From positions 88,150,001 through 88,214,000 of the forward strand of contig NC_133157.1 of NCBI RefSeq assembly GCF_040802235.1: 64,000 nucleotides of DNA, given 5' to 3'. Positions 25,351-36,075 of this stretch are shown in pieces. The position numbers were made by a program, and so were the translations under genes. This DNA is from Manis javanica (Eukaryota > Chordata > Mammalia > Pholidota > Manidae). The notes under the pieces are model-generated. The model had not been told where the DNA came from. It worked only from the letters and a program-made list of their open reading frames with translations, and ran no database searches. Numbering within the stretch: position 1 is the first letter of the stretch; each line of letters opens with the position of its first letter.

Positions 25351-25562
25351 CAGCCAGAGGAGAGAGGTTGGGTCTTCTTTGGACATTCCTGGGCATGCAT
25401 AGAATTCTAGAACCCTGGAATTACTTGGAATTTTCCAAAGCCCATATGGATATCTCATTTTCCACTTTCCCTTGCAAGCTTTTTTGTTAGCTTATTGTTT
25501 GCTCCAACTTTGTGCAGTTGTGAAGTTAGCTAATTACTGCTAAATGCTTTCGCCAAAACATC
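25351..25562 (-). repeat. Inverted repeat, right arm
   Basis: Reverse-complement partner of 24495-24699 with a 651-bp spacer. It interrupts L1 3' tail sequence: the L1 3' end breaks at about 25350 and resumes at about 25563. It is therefore an inverted insertion or rearrangement of the 5' L1 sequence. Confidence 0.85.
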
Positions 25563-25740
25563 TGATTATAAAAGGTTAACATGAGGGGGTTTTTGAGGCA
25601 ATCAAACCATTCTGTATCCTGACTGAGGTGGTGATGACAGGAATCTATGCATGTGTTAAATTTCATAGAACTGTACCCCAAAATAATAAGTCTGTTTTAC
25701 TGTATGATGGTTTAAGAATAAAATTCAGAAGTACCAAGTG
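25563..25740 (+). repeat. Old L1 3' tail, sense orientation
   Basis: 'tgactgaggtggtgatgaca', 'aatttcatagaactgtaccc', then 'gtttaagaataaaattc', is the typical last part of an L1 3' UTR. It continues the piece broken at 25350. Confidence 0.65.
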
Positions 25741-26440
25741 CTGATTATAAAAAATAATTTAAAAGATGATGAAATATTTATTTCACAAAACCTAGAAATG
25801 AAATACCAGACAATGCCATGTCCAGTGGAAGTGGAATTGCTGGAAGGAGAGTGAACTTCCTGGTCTTATTCAGAAGAACAGGCTACTCATTAGTTTCAGG
25901 CTTGAATTTAAGTATGTGTTTTTATTAGAGATAATCAATAAAAATGGAAGTATAAGTATAATGGATATCTTTGAAACAAGTAAAGATAGTAAAATTATTT
26001 TTAATTCAACAGGATTCAAAAAAGAGAAAACAACAGAAATAAAGAGAAAGCATAAGCCAGAAGCTTAAAATAAGGTGTCAAAATAATATTTATTATGCAT
26101 TATAAAATATATACTGTATGAATTTTTGAAATATGTAGATATATATATATATGCATACACACACATTAAAGGGTTAATTTTATGTAGAGAATTGGAACAT
26201 TTGGATTAGACATGAAAAATATAACAACATGCTGCCCAGAAGGCACACATTAATTATGAGGTGGGAGGACACCAAAAGGACTCTTCAAGAAAAACAGAAA
26301 GATTGAAAATAAATGAATAAAAAAGGAGTATGAGACAAATAAAAAACAAAGCTGGAATGGCAATATTAATATCATGTAAAATATAATTTAAGGTGTAGAG
26401 CATAAAAAAGGACAAGAGGGATCATTTTATACTGTGACCA
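25741..26440 (+). repeat. Probable old L1 fragment, A-rich
   Basis: The right part has 'caaagctggaatggcaatat' and 'taatatcatgtaaaatataa', then 'gtgtagagcataaaaaagga', in the pattern of the ORF2 endonuclease region in sense orientation. The left part is A-rich and unplaced. A short (TA)n/(CA)n stretch lies at 26138-26165. Confidence 0.45.
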
Positions 26441-27137
26441 AATAGAATGTCATATATGGCCATGAGCAGTGAGTAACAAAACCCACTAGTAACTTCAACA
26501 AAAAGTTTATTTTAACAATATAAGTAGCCCTTACCAGGCAAGCCAGATCTGCCTGAGGCTCACGCTGTCCGCAATACCCCAGCTTCTTCTTTCTCTCTGT
26601 TCTGTCTTTCTCATGGCATCTTCATGGTCCTAAAATAATTGTGTTACCTCCAGCTTCACTCCCGCATTTCAGAGAGGAAAAAACACAAATAAATGCTAAG
26701 AAATGGTGATGCCTTTATCAGAAATTATACACGTGGCTACTCCTAAATAGAAGAGAAACCAACAATGAGAAAATATTAGCTGAGTATATTGCTACCCCAA
26801 CCCAAACCGGTACTGTTGCTAAGGCCGAAGGGAAGAACATACATGAGGTAGGTCACAACAACCCCTCTGAGTGGGTCCACACCTGGGATGGTCTAACCGT
26901 CCCCAGAGGGCAGGTGCCTGTGCATGGACAAGGCGATCACTGGATGTGCACTGGCTCCTTCCTGCAGGCGAAGGCACTGTGTGTGTGGCCTCCTCCCCCA
27001 GCACAAGGCATGTGTATGTGAGTGCCCAGGCCTCCTAGTTCAGCCAGTTTTAAATTGGGCAATCTTGTGCTATGTCCATTGGTTATGATTAACAGTAATT
27101 TGAGAGGACTGCCTCTGGTCTGTGTCCATTTTTACAT

Positions 27138-27552
27138 TGTAGTAAAGCCCTGGAGCTGCTGTGACAGAGCACCACAGACTGGGCAGCTCACAGAGCATTT
27201 ACTGTGTCCCAGTTCTGGAAGCTGGGAGTCTGGGATCAAGGTGTGGGCCCAAGCATGTGCCTCTGAAGATCCTAGGGGAGGATGTGTTCCAGGCCTCTCG
27301 CCAGCTTCCAGGAGCTTCCTGACTGTGGCAGCACAGCTATAAGCCTCCCTGGGTGTCATTCCTTCTGCCTTCTGCCCATGTCCACATTTCCCCTCTTCAT
27401 AAAGACACCATCATCCTGTGTTAGGTCCACCCTGATGACCTCAACCTATCCACCAGGAAAAACCCCATTTCCAAATGAGATGACATTCACAAGGATGGGG
27501 AACTAGGACTTCCACAGCTTTTTGGGACACATGCAAATATTATACATCAAAC
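27138..27552 (-). mobile_element. MLT1-type MaLR solo LTR, minus strand
   Basis: 'gctgctgtgacagagcacca', 'cccagttctggaagctggga', 'cttcataaagacaccatcat' and 'ccatttccaaatgagatgac' are the reverse complement of the MLT1 order. It is diverged but nearly full length. Confidence 0.8.
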
Positions 27553-28059
27553 CCAGGACTGACTGTAAGGCAGCTCCCTGCAGGTCTCGGGCTTCCAGAA
27601 GCTTGAGCCAGTGACTCTAGGGGAATTTGCTATGCATTTCACAGACTGTGTTACATAGGAGATGAGCTGGATATACAAGCCCCACCTCAAAAGATGAGAG
27701 ATTGTTGATCCATAGGGGATAGAGATTCTACATTTACTTTTAAGACTCAGAAATAAATTATTTTTAAAGGGGATTTTGGAAGATATTGTAGGCATGAAAC
27801 CTTATTAAACAAAAACCTTAGCAATATTAGTACTTCCATCCAATTCTTATATTGCAGTGACCATGTTGATACAAATACATCTGGGTTGTACTGGCTTTCC
27901 TTTCCAAAGAAGAGTGAGCTAGTTTCTTTAACAGTCCTGCCAGGAAAAATGTTCTGACCACATGTGTGGTATAATAGGAAACGTGTGTTTGATCTTTGTC
28001 CCTGGTTCCTGGCACGAAGCTCCTAGACAGTGACAGGAGTGGCTTTGTCATTCATAACG

Positions 28060-28700
28060 AGCCCCTCTTACACACCTGCACCTGAGTTTATGCTAATGAG
28101 GTGAGTCTGGGAGGGTAGCTAATGGCTGGGGGCTGGTCACCAGAAAGATCAGCTATGATTATAGAGTTAGAACTCCCAGCAGCCCCCAGTCCCACCATGA
28201 CCTCTGCGGAGGGGACAGGGGCTGGAGGTTCAGTCAATCACCAGTGGCCCGTGATTTAATCAATCTTGCCTACATAAGGATGCCCACCATAAAAACCCCT
28301 AAATGAAGGAGCTCGGCAAGCTTCCAGGTTGGTGAACACATCGATGTGCCACGGCCCCAGAACTCCGTGCTCTCCACCCAAGCCCTGCCCTATGCACTTC
28401 TTCCTCTGGGCTGTTTCTGAGTTGTATCCTTTATCTTAAACTGCACAGAGTATGTAAAGTGTTTTCCTGCATTCTATGAGCTGTCCTAGCAAATTATCAA
28501 ATCTGAACACGAAGTGGTGGGAATCCCCGACATTGCAGCCAAGCTGGACAGAAGTGTGGGGACCCTGGCAGCTGGCCCTTGAGATTGGACCCAACGTGAA
28601 AGCCACTTGTGGATTTGGGCCCTTAACCTGTGGGGTGGGGTAACTGCAGGTGGTTAGAGTCTAAATAGAACTAAATTGTGAGCTTCCCATTTGCTGTTTG
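28060..28700 (+). mobile_element. Solo LTR of an endogenous retrovirus-like element
   Basis: 'gctatgattatagagttaga', 'tcagtcaatcaccagtggcc', 'gatttaatcaatcttgccta', 'accataaaaacccctaaatg' and 'ttggtgaacacatcgatgtg' appear in the order of a known mammalian LTR. The TATA-like box is at about 28287-28297. It ends with 'ttgagattggacccaacgtg' and 'ccttaacctgtggggtgggg'. No retroviral genes are attached. I recognise the LTR type but not its catalogue name, and the left border may lie nearer 27930. Confidence 0.6.
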
Positions 28701-29499
28701 GAGATCTGGTATTGGAAAAGGTCCCAGGTAATTGCCATCAGGAGTGGAAAATACCTTTCCATAAACACCTGTCTTAATCTTAAAGAGATGAAGATAAGAG
28801 CTTGGACCAGCAGGGAACCTCTGCAAGATGATCCCCTGCCAGGTGGGCATCATCTCTGCACGAGGTGATGGGCGACAGGAAGGTATTATTTCCTGTCAGT
28901 CTCCTTCTGCTGCCCCCAATTTCTTGACATAAGATTAGAAGTTTAAGGTAAAGTTACTCTGTTACAATGATTATGCTCAAACTTTGTGAATGTCTAAATG
29001 TTGTGGTTATTGGTGAAAACCAAAATCTTTGTTTCATCGTTTCTGAATCTGAATTTTTGGAACCAAGAAAGCCTGTTTAAGCTGGATGTAGACATACATG
29101 GTTTCAGATAAAATATAGTTTACAAAACCACTGTAGTTTTGGACGATGGGTCATTTCAAGATAAGCTTATAAAAAGTTCATTCAGGCACATAGGCATGAA
29201 ATGGAGAAACTGCTACATTATTTTATAAAACTTGCTACACCTTAGAGAGAAAGGTGGTGGTAGACTGGTATAAGTGAAAGAATTTATTGTATATGTCTTA
29301 AATCAGAGTTCAACACATTTGCATTTTTCTGCATGCCCCCCACCTTCCCTCCCATATTCTACTACATATCAGACATTTGGGGACACACCAGCCTCTTTCT
29401 TATGGAGCTTCAGATCCGTAGGGAAAAGAGACCTAAATCAAGTAAGCTTGCACCATATGAGTAAGATTATAATTGTGATATGTGCCTCCAGGGGGGTTC

Positions 29500-29693
29500 T
29501 GGGTACTCTGTCTACATGGAGCTTCCACCTGTCATGGGGCGATAGTGACAGAGATTTCCCTGGGGAAGTGATGGCTGAAGGGAGGAGTAAAAGCTACCCA
29601 GGTGAAGGAGGTCAGGGCCAGCATGTGTGGAGCAGGAGGAATAGCTATAGTGCACAGGCCCATGTGGGAGCAGCTTGGTGCTGGCTGTATTTT
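29500..29693 (+). repeat. Ancient unnamed repeat, second copy, left part
   Basis: 'tagtgacagagatttccctg', 'gggaagtgatggctgaaggg' and 'tcagggccagcatgtgtgga' match the same kind of element as 16940-24055. It is cut by a young L1 at 29694. The left border is uncertain. Confidence 0.45.
29677..29693 (+). repeat. Target-site duplication of truncated L1, left copy
   Basis: The 17-bp sequence ggtgctggctgtatttt occurs here and again at 30250-30266, at the two borders of the L1 fragment. It is perfect. Confidence 0.93.
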
Positions 29694-30249
29694 ATTTTTA
29701 TTATTATTTTTTTAATTTTTATTATTTTGCTATTATTAATGTACAATTACATGAGCAATATTATGGTTACTGGATGCTCCCCATCATCAAGTCCCCACCA
29801 CATACCCCATTACAGTCACTGTCCATCAGTGTAGTAAGGTGCTATAGAGTCACTACTTGTCTTCTCTGTGTTGTACTGCCTTCCCTGTATCCCCCCCACC
29901 ACTACATTATGTGTGTTAATCGTAATGACCCTTTTTCCCCCTTATCCCTCCCTTCCCACCCACCCTCCCCAGTCCCTTTCCCTTTGGTAACTGTTAGTCC
30001 ATTCTTGGGTTCTGTGAGTCTGCTGCTGTTTTGTTACTTCAGTTTTTTCTTTGTTCTTATGCTCCACAGATGAGTGAAGTCATTTGATACTTGTCTTTCT
30101 CCACCTGGGTTATTTCACTGAGCATAATACCCTCTAGCTCCATCCATCTTGTTGCAAATGGGAGGATTTATTTTCTTCTTATGGCTGAATAATATTCCAT
30201 TGTGTATATGTACCACTTCTTTATCCATTAATCTACTGATGGACACTTA
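29694..30249 (-). mobile_element. 5'-truncated LINE-1 (copy C), minus strand
   Basis: About 556 bp covering the 3' UTR and the end of ORF2, of the same family as copies A and B (shared 'cagtccctttccctttggta', 'actgttagtccattcttggg', 'atggctgaataatattccat'). The T-rich tail at the left end and the 17-bp flanking duplication show a normal 5'-truncated insertion on the minus strand. Confidence 0.95.
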
Positions 30250-31080
30250 GGTGCTGGCTGTATTTTTGCAGCAAGGAAAGAACAGAATGTCTGGAAAGGA
30301 AGATCTAGGACAGCATGGAGCAGAATGGGGCTGGACATTGGGTGGGGTCAGGTTCCTTAGGTAACAGAAAGGTTTCAGTCTCTGATGGGGACACACTAGT
30401 AAGCTATGGGGTGGCAGTGTCATTAGCCTCGGGCTTGAAAGGTCTTTCCTTATGTGTGGAGAGCAGACTGGAGCTGGGTGAGGTAGGAATGGGCAGGCTG
30501 GATGGAAGCTCTTACCTAAGCAGAAGATGAAGATGATATTATCTTGGGTTAGGCTGATGGCAATGTAGACAGAAGCAGAAGGCATTCAGAAATTAAAACC
30601 ACTGGGACATGGCAGCAGGTGGACAAGGAGGTGTTAAGGATGGCACCTAGGTTTCTGTCTTGTGGGGCTACCTGGATGGCAGTGCCACTGGGTGAGGAGG
30701 GAATTCAGGGAAAAGACAGGGTTGGAGGCAGGGCCAGGGTGAGGGCATGTAAATCAGGAGGCCAAGTTTGGGTGACTTGAGTTTGAGGTGCCCCTGGCAC
30801 AGCCAAGTGGAAATGCAAGGAGAGGGTTGGAAACACAGGTTAGAGGACAGGGGAATGGGACAGGTTGGAGATACAAAGGTAGGAGCTGCCAGGCATACAG
30901 GTGGCAGCTGAGGCCACGAGCCTGGAGATGACTCGGCTGGAGAGTGTGGGGTGTGAAGCCAGCGGGCCTAGGACCATGCACAACATCACTGCCAAGTGGA
31001 GAAGCAGAGTCGCCAAGGGCAGCAGGGGCACCAGGAGTGCCTGGCATCGTGAGTGGAGGGAAACTGTTTTCAGAGACGGG
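30250..31080 (+). repeat. Ancient unnamed repeat, second copy, right part
   Basis: 'ttaaggatggcacctaggtt', 'ctggatggcagtgccactgg' and 'ggtgacttgagtttgaggtg', then 'gagatacaaaggtaggagct', follow the element order seen beyond 23462 in the first copy. Open frames across 30754-31412 on both strands carry no recognisable protein motif and are by-products of low stop density. Confidence 0.55.
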
Positions 31081-31799
31081 TGGTCCAGGATGCAGTGCTG
31101 CAGAGAGGCTGAGTGAGAGGAACACAGGAATGTCCCTTGGCTTCCACAGCCTGGGGGTCCTGGCTGCCCCTGGCAGAGCTGTTTGTGTGAACTCAGGGAG
31201 GCCAAAGCCAACTGGCAAGGAGAGTGGAGGGAAATGGAGTGTCCTGTTTGATAAGTTTTTCTATCTATCTTGTTTTGTACTTGGACTGTTTTACCTGCTT
31301 GCTGCTGGTCAAGCAGAAGGGCATGCGACTCAGGTGAGGATTTTCCCAACTGAGAAAGAATAAACAAGGATATCCCATTGCACTGGTATGCGTGTGTCCC
31401 CACTCCGCACAAAGCCCAGTGGCAGTGGCTGGCCTGTGATCACCCGCATCCCACACCAGTGTGGCTAATGTTTGCATGCTCAAATACTCCAGGCTCTTAC
31501 TGATTGTTTTGGTCTGATCTATCATCTATGAGACAGACATTTCACAGAAGGTGTACAAATGGCCAAAAGGATGTCCCTCAGATGCCCCAGGAGCCCTGGG
31601 CCTTGAAGCCTTTACATTGGCTCACCACAGCACCTGGAATGTTCCCCCAGGTGTCTGTGACTCCTCCTCTCATAGTCTCCGAGGGATGCCCGGCTTCTCT
31701 CCCTGTCGCTCTTGCTGGCATACACCATGCTCATTTCCTCCCCCTCTTGCCAGTTCTTTGTTCCGAGGACAGCATGGACCCGTTCCCTGTAGCAGTGTG

Positions 31800-32190
31800 G
31801 TAGTCAGCCTCTTGGTATACATGCCACTGAATAGTTTCCTCCTACAACAAAGAGAACTGGCCCCTGAAACCCATTTGGAAATGATCGTGTGACTTCCAAG
31901 GCTGAGCTATGGAAGGCTCTGCAGCTGCTACCTAGATGTCACCCTGGGGGAAACCAGCTGCCACGTTGTGAGGATGCCCAGGCAGCCCTCCTGCCCACAC
32001 CTAGTGCTGGCAGGCCGGGTACATCAGCAAGACCCTCTGGCCCCCATGAAGCCTGCAGGAAATGCAGCCCTGGCTGACCCTGAGCCTCCCCTGATTTCCT
32101 GACCCACAGCAACTGTGTGAAATAATAAATGTTTACTGTTAGGTTTGGGGGTGATCTGTTATGCAGCAATCAGTAACTAATAGAGGTGAG
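31800..32190 (+). mobile_element. MaLR-type solo LTR relic
   Basis: 'ggaaaccagctgccacgttg', 'tgaggatgcccaggcagccc', 'tcctgacccacagcaactgt', 'gaaataataaatgtttactg' and 'tatgcagcaatcagtaacta' match the 3' half and end of a MaLR-like LTR in sense orientation, including the AATAAA at about 32124. Confidence 0.65.
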
Positions 32191-32939
32191 GTGGGAGGGA
32201 ATAAGCAGCTCCAGCCTGGCTGGGATCTAAGCCACGTTCTGCTAACTCCTTAGAAAGAGCATTTTTGATTTTTCCCATTTATAAGGACACACTTATTGTA
32301 TTTCTCCTTTAGTTCTGAGCCTGTAGAAAGGGGAGGAAGGAGGGAATGAAAGGGGATAGAAGAGAGCAGGCTAGAGTTATAAGCAGGAAAACTTTGGGGG
32401 AAAAGAAATGCTGAAAAGATAATTTTTTAAAAGCTTTACTGAATCATGTGTGATTATAACCCATATTTCTGACCCCACCAAAGAAACCGTCAGCAAAAAT
32501 AAATGTTGCTTTTTCAACTCTGGGGTCAGGTTTGGGGGAACCCAGTCATGTGAAAATTCCACACAGATGAGGGGCTGAGGCATGATTAGGTCATTTCTCC
32601 GAAGTTCACACCAGGAACTGCTGACAGAATGTTCTGGAACTCCAAACTCAAATGGTGTACAGCAGAGAGCAAATGGAGCACAAGTTCTCGGATAGGACAA
32701 AACCTTGCTGATTGGCGGGCTTCTGAGGCTCCCGGAACCGTTTTGTGCCGCCCCTGTCTGCATTTCACCAGATCTAGAAAGGAGGAGTCTGCAACTAAGT
32801 GCTTCAAGACCAGCTCTTAAAGCCTTATTTATTCTTAAAGCATCCTGAGGGCCCCTAAGGGAAGAAAAGGGAGTAAAAACCCAAAGATAAACACCTGGCA
32901 GTCCTCAAACAACACCCGGGAGAGCAGACCCGGGTTCAG

Positions 32940-33300
32940 AAGGCACCGGCGGCGGCGGCGGCGGCAGGAGGGCCGCCCGTGCGAATGCGGCGGGGGCAGC
33001 TGGGGAGCGATGTCACCCCCCCTCCCCGGTTCCCTGGGTTCCCGTTGCCCAAGGGCAGTCCTGGTCCCTCAGTCCGCAGTCGGAGGGAGAACGGTGTGGG
33101 GCATTCCTCCAAACAGACTGGGCAGGGGGGTGCGAGGCCTCAGGACCTTCCCAGGGTCAGGGGCTGGCTGGCTCAGCCCTGCCAGCAGAAAACAGCCAGA
33201 AAACATTTATTTCCTGCTTTGTGCAAGGCTGTGAGGGTGCAAAGGCAGGGCTAGGGCGAGCTCCCCAGCCTCGGGGCGGGCACCCAAGGCCAGGGCTCTC
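32940..33300. promoter_or_regulatory. GC-rich patch with (CGG)6, upstream of the ROR2 island
   Basis: A CGG triplet repeat of six units (32947-32964) opens a GC-rich stretch that ends near 33300, about 1.2 kb before exon 1. Between it and the main island lies AT-rich sequence. It may be a shore or an alternative upstream promoter of ROR2. No splice donor or coding frame is clear enough to call an exon. Confidence 0.45.
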
Positions 33301-33889
33301 CCTAATTCACTCCGGCTCACAAGATATGGTGCCTGAGCAAAACCGCCAAGCTGCTTGATAATCAGTTAAAAGATAAATCTCGTAAAACAAACAACCAGGA
33401 CGCTAGAGGTTCCAAACCCTTACTTCAAGAGGGCAAAAACAAAGAAAATTCCTCAGTTGCAAACAGGAGGGTCAGGCTTTCCGATTCCAGCCCGTGGCAT
33501 GTGTTAAGCAAAACCAAGAATAAGCAAGAAAATATGCTATTTGAATTGCATTCAAAATATCTTTTACAAGGGAAGCAAATTGCTTCTGCATGTTCTGGGG
33601 GCTCTGCAGAGAACAAATAGTGTTCTGCCTTCAATGGGTAAAATTACACAATTTGCTTTTAACAGTAAACCAAAGCCGCGGTGGCTTCAGATAGAATCAC
33701 GCTCCCGAAGGGTCCCTACTCGCAGCTCCAGTGCCTACAGTTCCGGAGTATTTTGAGGGATGCGGTAGTCCACACCGGGTGCAGCGTGGCGCGGAAGGCC
33801 CAGGAGGGTGACGGCGGGGACACTGCCTGCTTCTCTCCTTGAACATTTGGCTTCTCCAAGCCCTCACTGTTCTTCCTCCGGCGCCGCTG

Positions 33890-34470
33890 GTTTCTGGGAC
33901 TGAGGGCCTCTCAGATTTGCCCGGGTGGGGGCTGGCGGAACGCAGCGTGGTCCTGAGTTACGGATTTGTTACCAGGTCCCCACCGCCCCCTAAAGGAGGA
34001 AGCCAGCTGCCTCCGACACCTCTGCAGAGAGGGGAGCGCGGGCGGTCTCGCTGGACGCCCTCGAGGTGCCACCTTTGCGTCCAAGCAGCGTGAGGGCCGA
34101 GGGCGCGCGCGGAAGGCACTTCGGGGACCGAGCGGTGGTCCCCGGTCCAGCCCCCCCAGCTCCCCGTGAGCTCCGCCCGCCGCAGGCGCAGCCCTCCGGC
34201 AGGGGGCGCCGGCGCGGGCCTCTCTGCCCATCGGGGCGGGCGAGCCCGGGACCCTGCCTCCCGCGCTCCCGCGGTCCGCCCCTCGCGCTCGTCCCGGCGG
34301 CTGGCGAGCCCGCGCCTGGCCGGAGCTGAGCGGCGCACCGGGCCGCCAGAGGAGGAGGGCCACGAGTTCCTCGAAAGGACCAACTTGCGGAGTGACCCGG
34401 AGAAAGGGCAGCGGAACCGCGGCGGAAAGGGGTGGTGGCGTCCGGCCCCGCCGGCCCCGCGCCCCGGGCC
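33890..34470 (+). promoter_or_regulatory. ROR2: ROR2 CpG-island promoter and 5' UTR
   Basis: GC-rich, CpG-dense sequence directly upstream of the ROR2 start codon, in sharp contrast to the AT-rich repeats on both sides. I see no convincing TATA box. GC-box (Sp1/KLF-like) matches occur, for example in the gggcggg run near 34236-34242. This is the usual architecture of a developmental receptor gene with dispersed transcription starts. The exact start site and UTR length cannot be read from sequence alone. Confidence 0.8.
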
Positions 34471-34549
34471 ATGGTGGCGCTGCAGCGGCTGTGCGCCCCG
34501 GCCGTCTGGGCGGCCGCAGCGCTCCTGATCTGCGCGCTCCGGACCTCAG
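34471..34549 (+). CDS. ROR2: ROR2 coding exon 1 (signal peptide), phase-1 donor
   Basis: This exon encodes 26 codons plus the first base of a glycine codon and ends at a GT donor (34550-34551). ROR2 is a single-pass receptor tyrosine kinase family member that binds WNT5A at the cell surface. The translation carries a PAVWAAAALL core followed by RTSG at the exon end; the human ROR2 leader also has LC-x-PAVWAAAALL and ends RTSG, which is the basis of the call. It reads as a signal peptide: short n-region with one Arg, Ala/Leu-rich h-region, then the cleavage region. The ATG lies in a strong context (gccATGG). An in-frame TGA at 34393-34395 with no ATG in between makes it the only possible start. 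The leader is 27 residues, against 33 as I recall for human. The ectodomain, transmembrane segment and kinase domain are not in the window. The donor CAG|GTAGAA lacks the usual A and G at +4 and +5. Confidence 0.88.
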
Positions 34550-35410
34550 GTAGAACCCAACGCCTCTGTGCGCTGGCGGAGGCTCAAGGCTTGCGCGTCC
34601 GTCCCCTCCTCCGTGGTTGGGCCCTGGGCCGCCCTGCCGGCGCCCCGGTCCCCGAGCTAGGGGCGCCCGCCAATGTCCCGCGCTCTGCCGCCCCAGGCTG
34701 CTTCCAAGAAAGCGGGCTCTGGGGACGGCTGTTTCCAGAGGCCGGGCGGGCGGCGCTGGCGGGTTTGCGGGCCGTGAGCTTGAAAACGGCCGGCCCCGGG
34801 CCCCCAGACGTGTCCGAGGTTCTCAGGACCTGGACTCGGCCTTCCTCCCCGAGGTTACCCTTCCTGGGCTCACGGCCCCCGGGGCCCCGGTCTGCGCTGA
34901 AATCTCCCTCCCTCCCCACCCCCACAACCCCGGCCCGAGGCGCGCGCCGCGGCCGGGTGAGGCCAAGAAAGGGGATTCGGGATCCCCCGCCGCTCGGTTG
35001 AAAGGGGCCTCGTCTTCCCTTTTGTTGGCCCCTCCCCCTCCCCCACCCCCTGGAGGTGGCCGAAGTGGCTCTTCCTGTGCCTGGGGTCGGGGTTCTTCGG
35101 CGGCCTTTCGGCTGCTGGGGCCCCAGCTGCCTTCGGGCCGCACTCTGAGACTCGGGATCCGGGACGAGGAGCACAGCTGGACGGGCTGGCCCGGCTCCCA
35201 GGTGGCATTTTCCTCGAGAGGCACACGCTGCCTCCGTGGCTCTGCGCGGGCTCGGCTGTGTGGACCCTGAGGCGCGCAGGCACTGCTGCGAGGTTCAGAG
35301 GGTCCTGGAGGACCGGCCTTAGGGTGCTCGAGGGGCGGTGCTAGCCCACACGGTCCCGACCCCGGCGTCAGCTCCGGCCAGCGGGCCGCCCGCCGGATTC
35401 CGGGCACCCT
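34550..35410 (+). promoter_or_regulatory. Downstream half of the ROR2 CpG island (start of intron 1)
   Basis: The CpG island continues past the exon 1 donor for about 850 bp. Long open frames here in several phases are a by-product of high GC, which depletes stop codons. They share no recognisable motif and I do not treat them as genes. A CCAAT motif lies at about 34669-34673. Confidence 0.75.
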
Positions 35411-35819
35411 GCCGGGGTGGGGGAGGGTGGTGGTGCCTCCAGGTTGGGAGGTTTGGAGGCTAGGGCGGTTCACCTTCAGCCCCAGAAATGTATGAGCCGC
35501 TCCCTTACAAATAAGTGGGTTTCAGTGCCGCCCACCCCTTTCCTGCAGGCAGATGAGAATTCGGGGAGGCGTAGGAAGGGAACTCAGCTCCAGCCGCATC
35601 TTGCTGCCAACTGCGCGCTCCAGGGTACCTGTCCGCCGAAGCACGAGTGCTTGGGCCACCTTTCCTAGGGGGGCGTCGGGGTTTTTAAGCAGATGCTGAT
35701 TAAGTCAGACATTTCTGGTTGCTTGATTTGGGAAGGGCGTTTGCATTTGTGCTGCTGTCCCTGATAGCAGAAACCGCTCGGGGTGCTGAGTGCAGTGGTC
35801 AGTAGACTGGCACACCCTG

Positions 35820-36075
35820 GGTCAGTCGGCGGGACGCTCGCAATATCCTGGGGACTTCCCGCGCCACAAGCACCCCGCTCCGCGTTAGAGGCTGGGGATC
35901 GGCGTGCTGCGCTATGGGAGGGGAGGGGCTCAGCGCGGCGCTGGCCTGGCCGTCGCGCGGCGGTTGAGCGCGCTGCCGACTCCGCCCTGCAGACCTGCCC
36001 GCGGCTGGCGGAGCGGCCGGGCTGGGGCGGTGCGGGGGCGGGGCTTGAGGTGCAGGAGGTGAGCGCGGGCGAGGC
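35820..36075. promoter_or_regulatory. Second GC-rich, CpG-rich patch in intron 1
   Basis: After a roughly 400-bp dip in GC, CpG density rises again (repeated gcgcgg and ggggcgg motifs). It may be an extension of the promoter island or an intronic regulatory element. There is no recognisable coding sequence. Confidence 0.5.

Larger units (their letters stand above)
1..33889. other. 5' flanking DNA upstream of ROR2, no protein gene recognised
   Basis: I found no exon set, RNA gene or conserved coding frame to the left of the ROR2 promoter. Stretches with nothing I recognise include about 550-2880, 3560-4600, 4740-5380, 6300-8395, 9900-11500, 12430-13000, 15650-16930, 26450-27130 and 32200-32900. 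Open frames there are short and carry no recognisable protein motifs. Confidence 0.65.

Noticed and set aside
30754-31412. 154- and 190-codon minus-strand frames
   Set aside because: They lie antisense to the old interspersed repeat and show no protein motif.
34432-34470. A 13-codon N-terminal extension starting at GTG 34432
   Set aside because: GTG is not a normal start in mammals, and the ATG at 34471 has a strong context and fits the signal peptide.
34550-35001. Open frame that continues from ROR2 exon 1 through the donor
   Set aside because: It reads into intron sequence after a GT donor, has no domain similarity, and GC-rich sequence lacks stop codons by chance. The adjacent frames on both strands are equally open.
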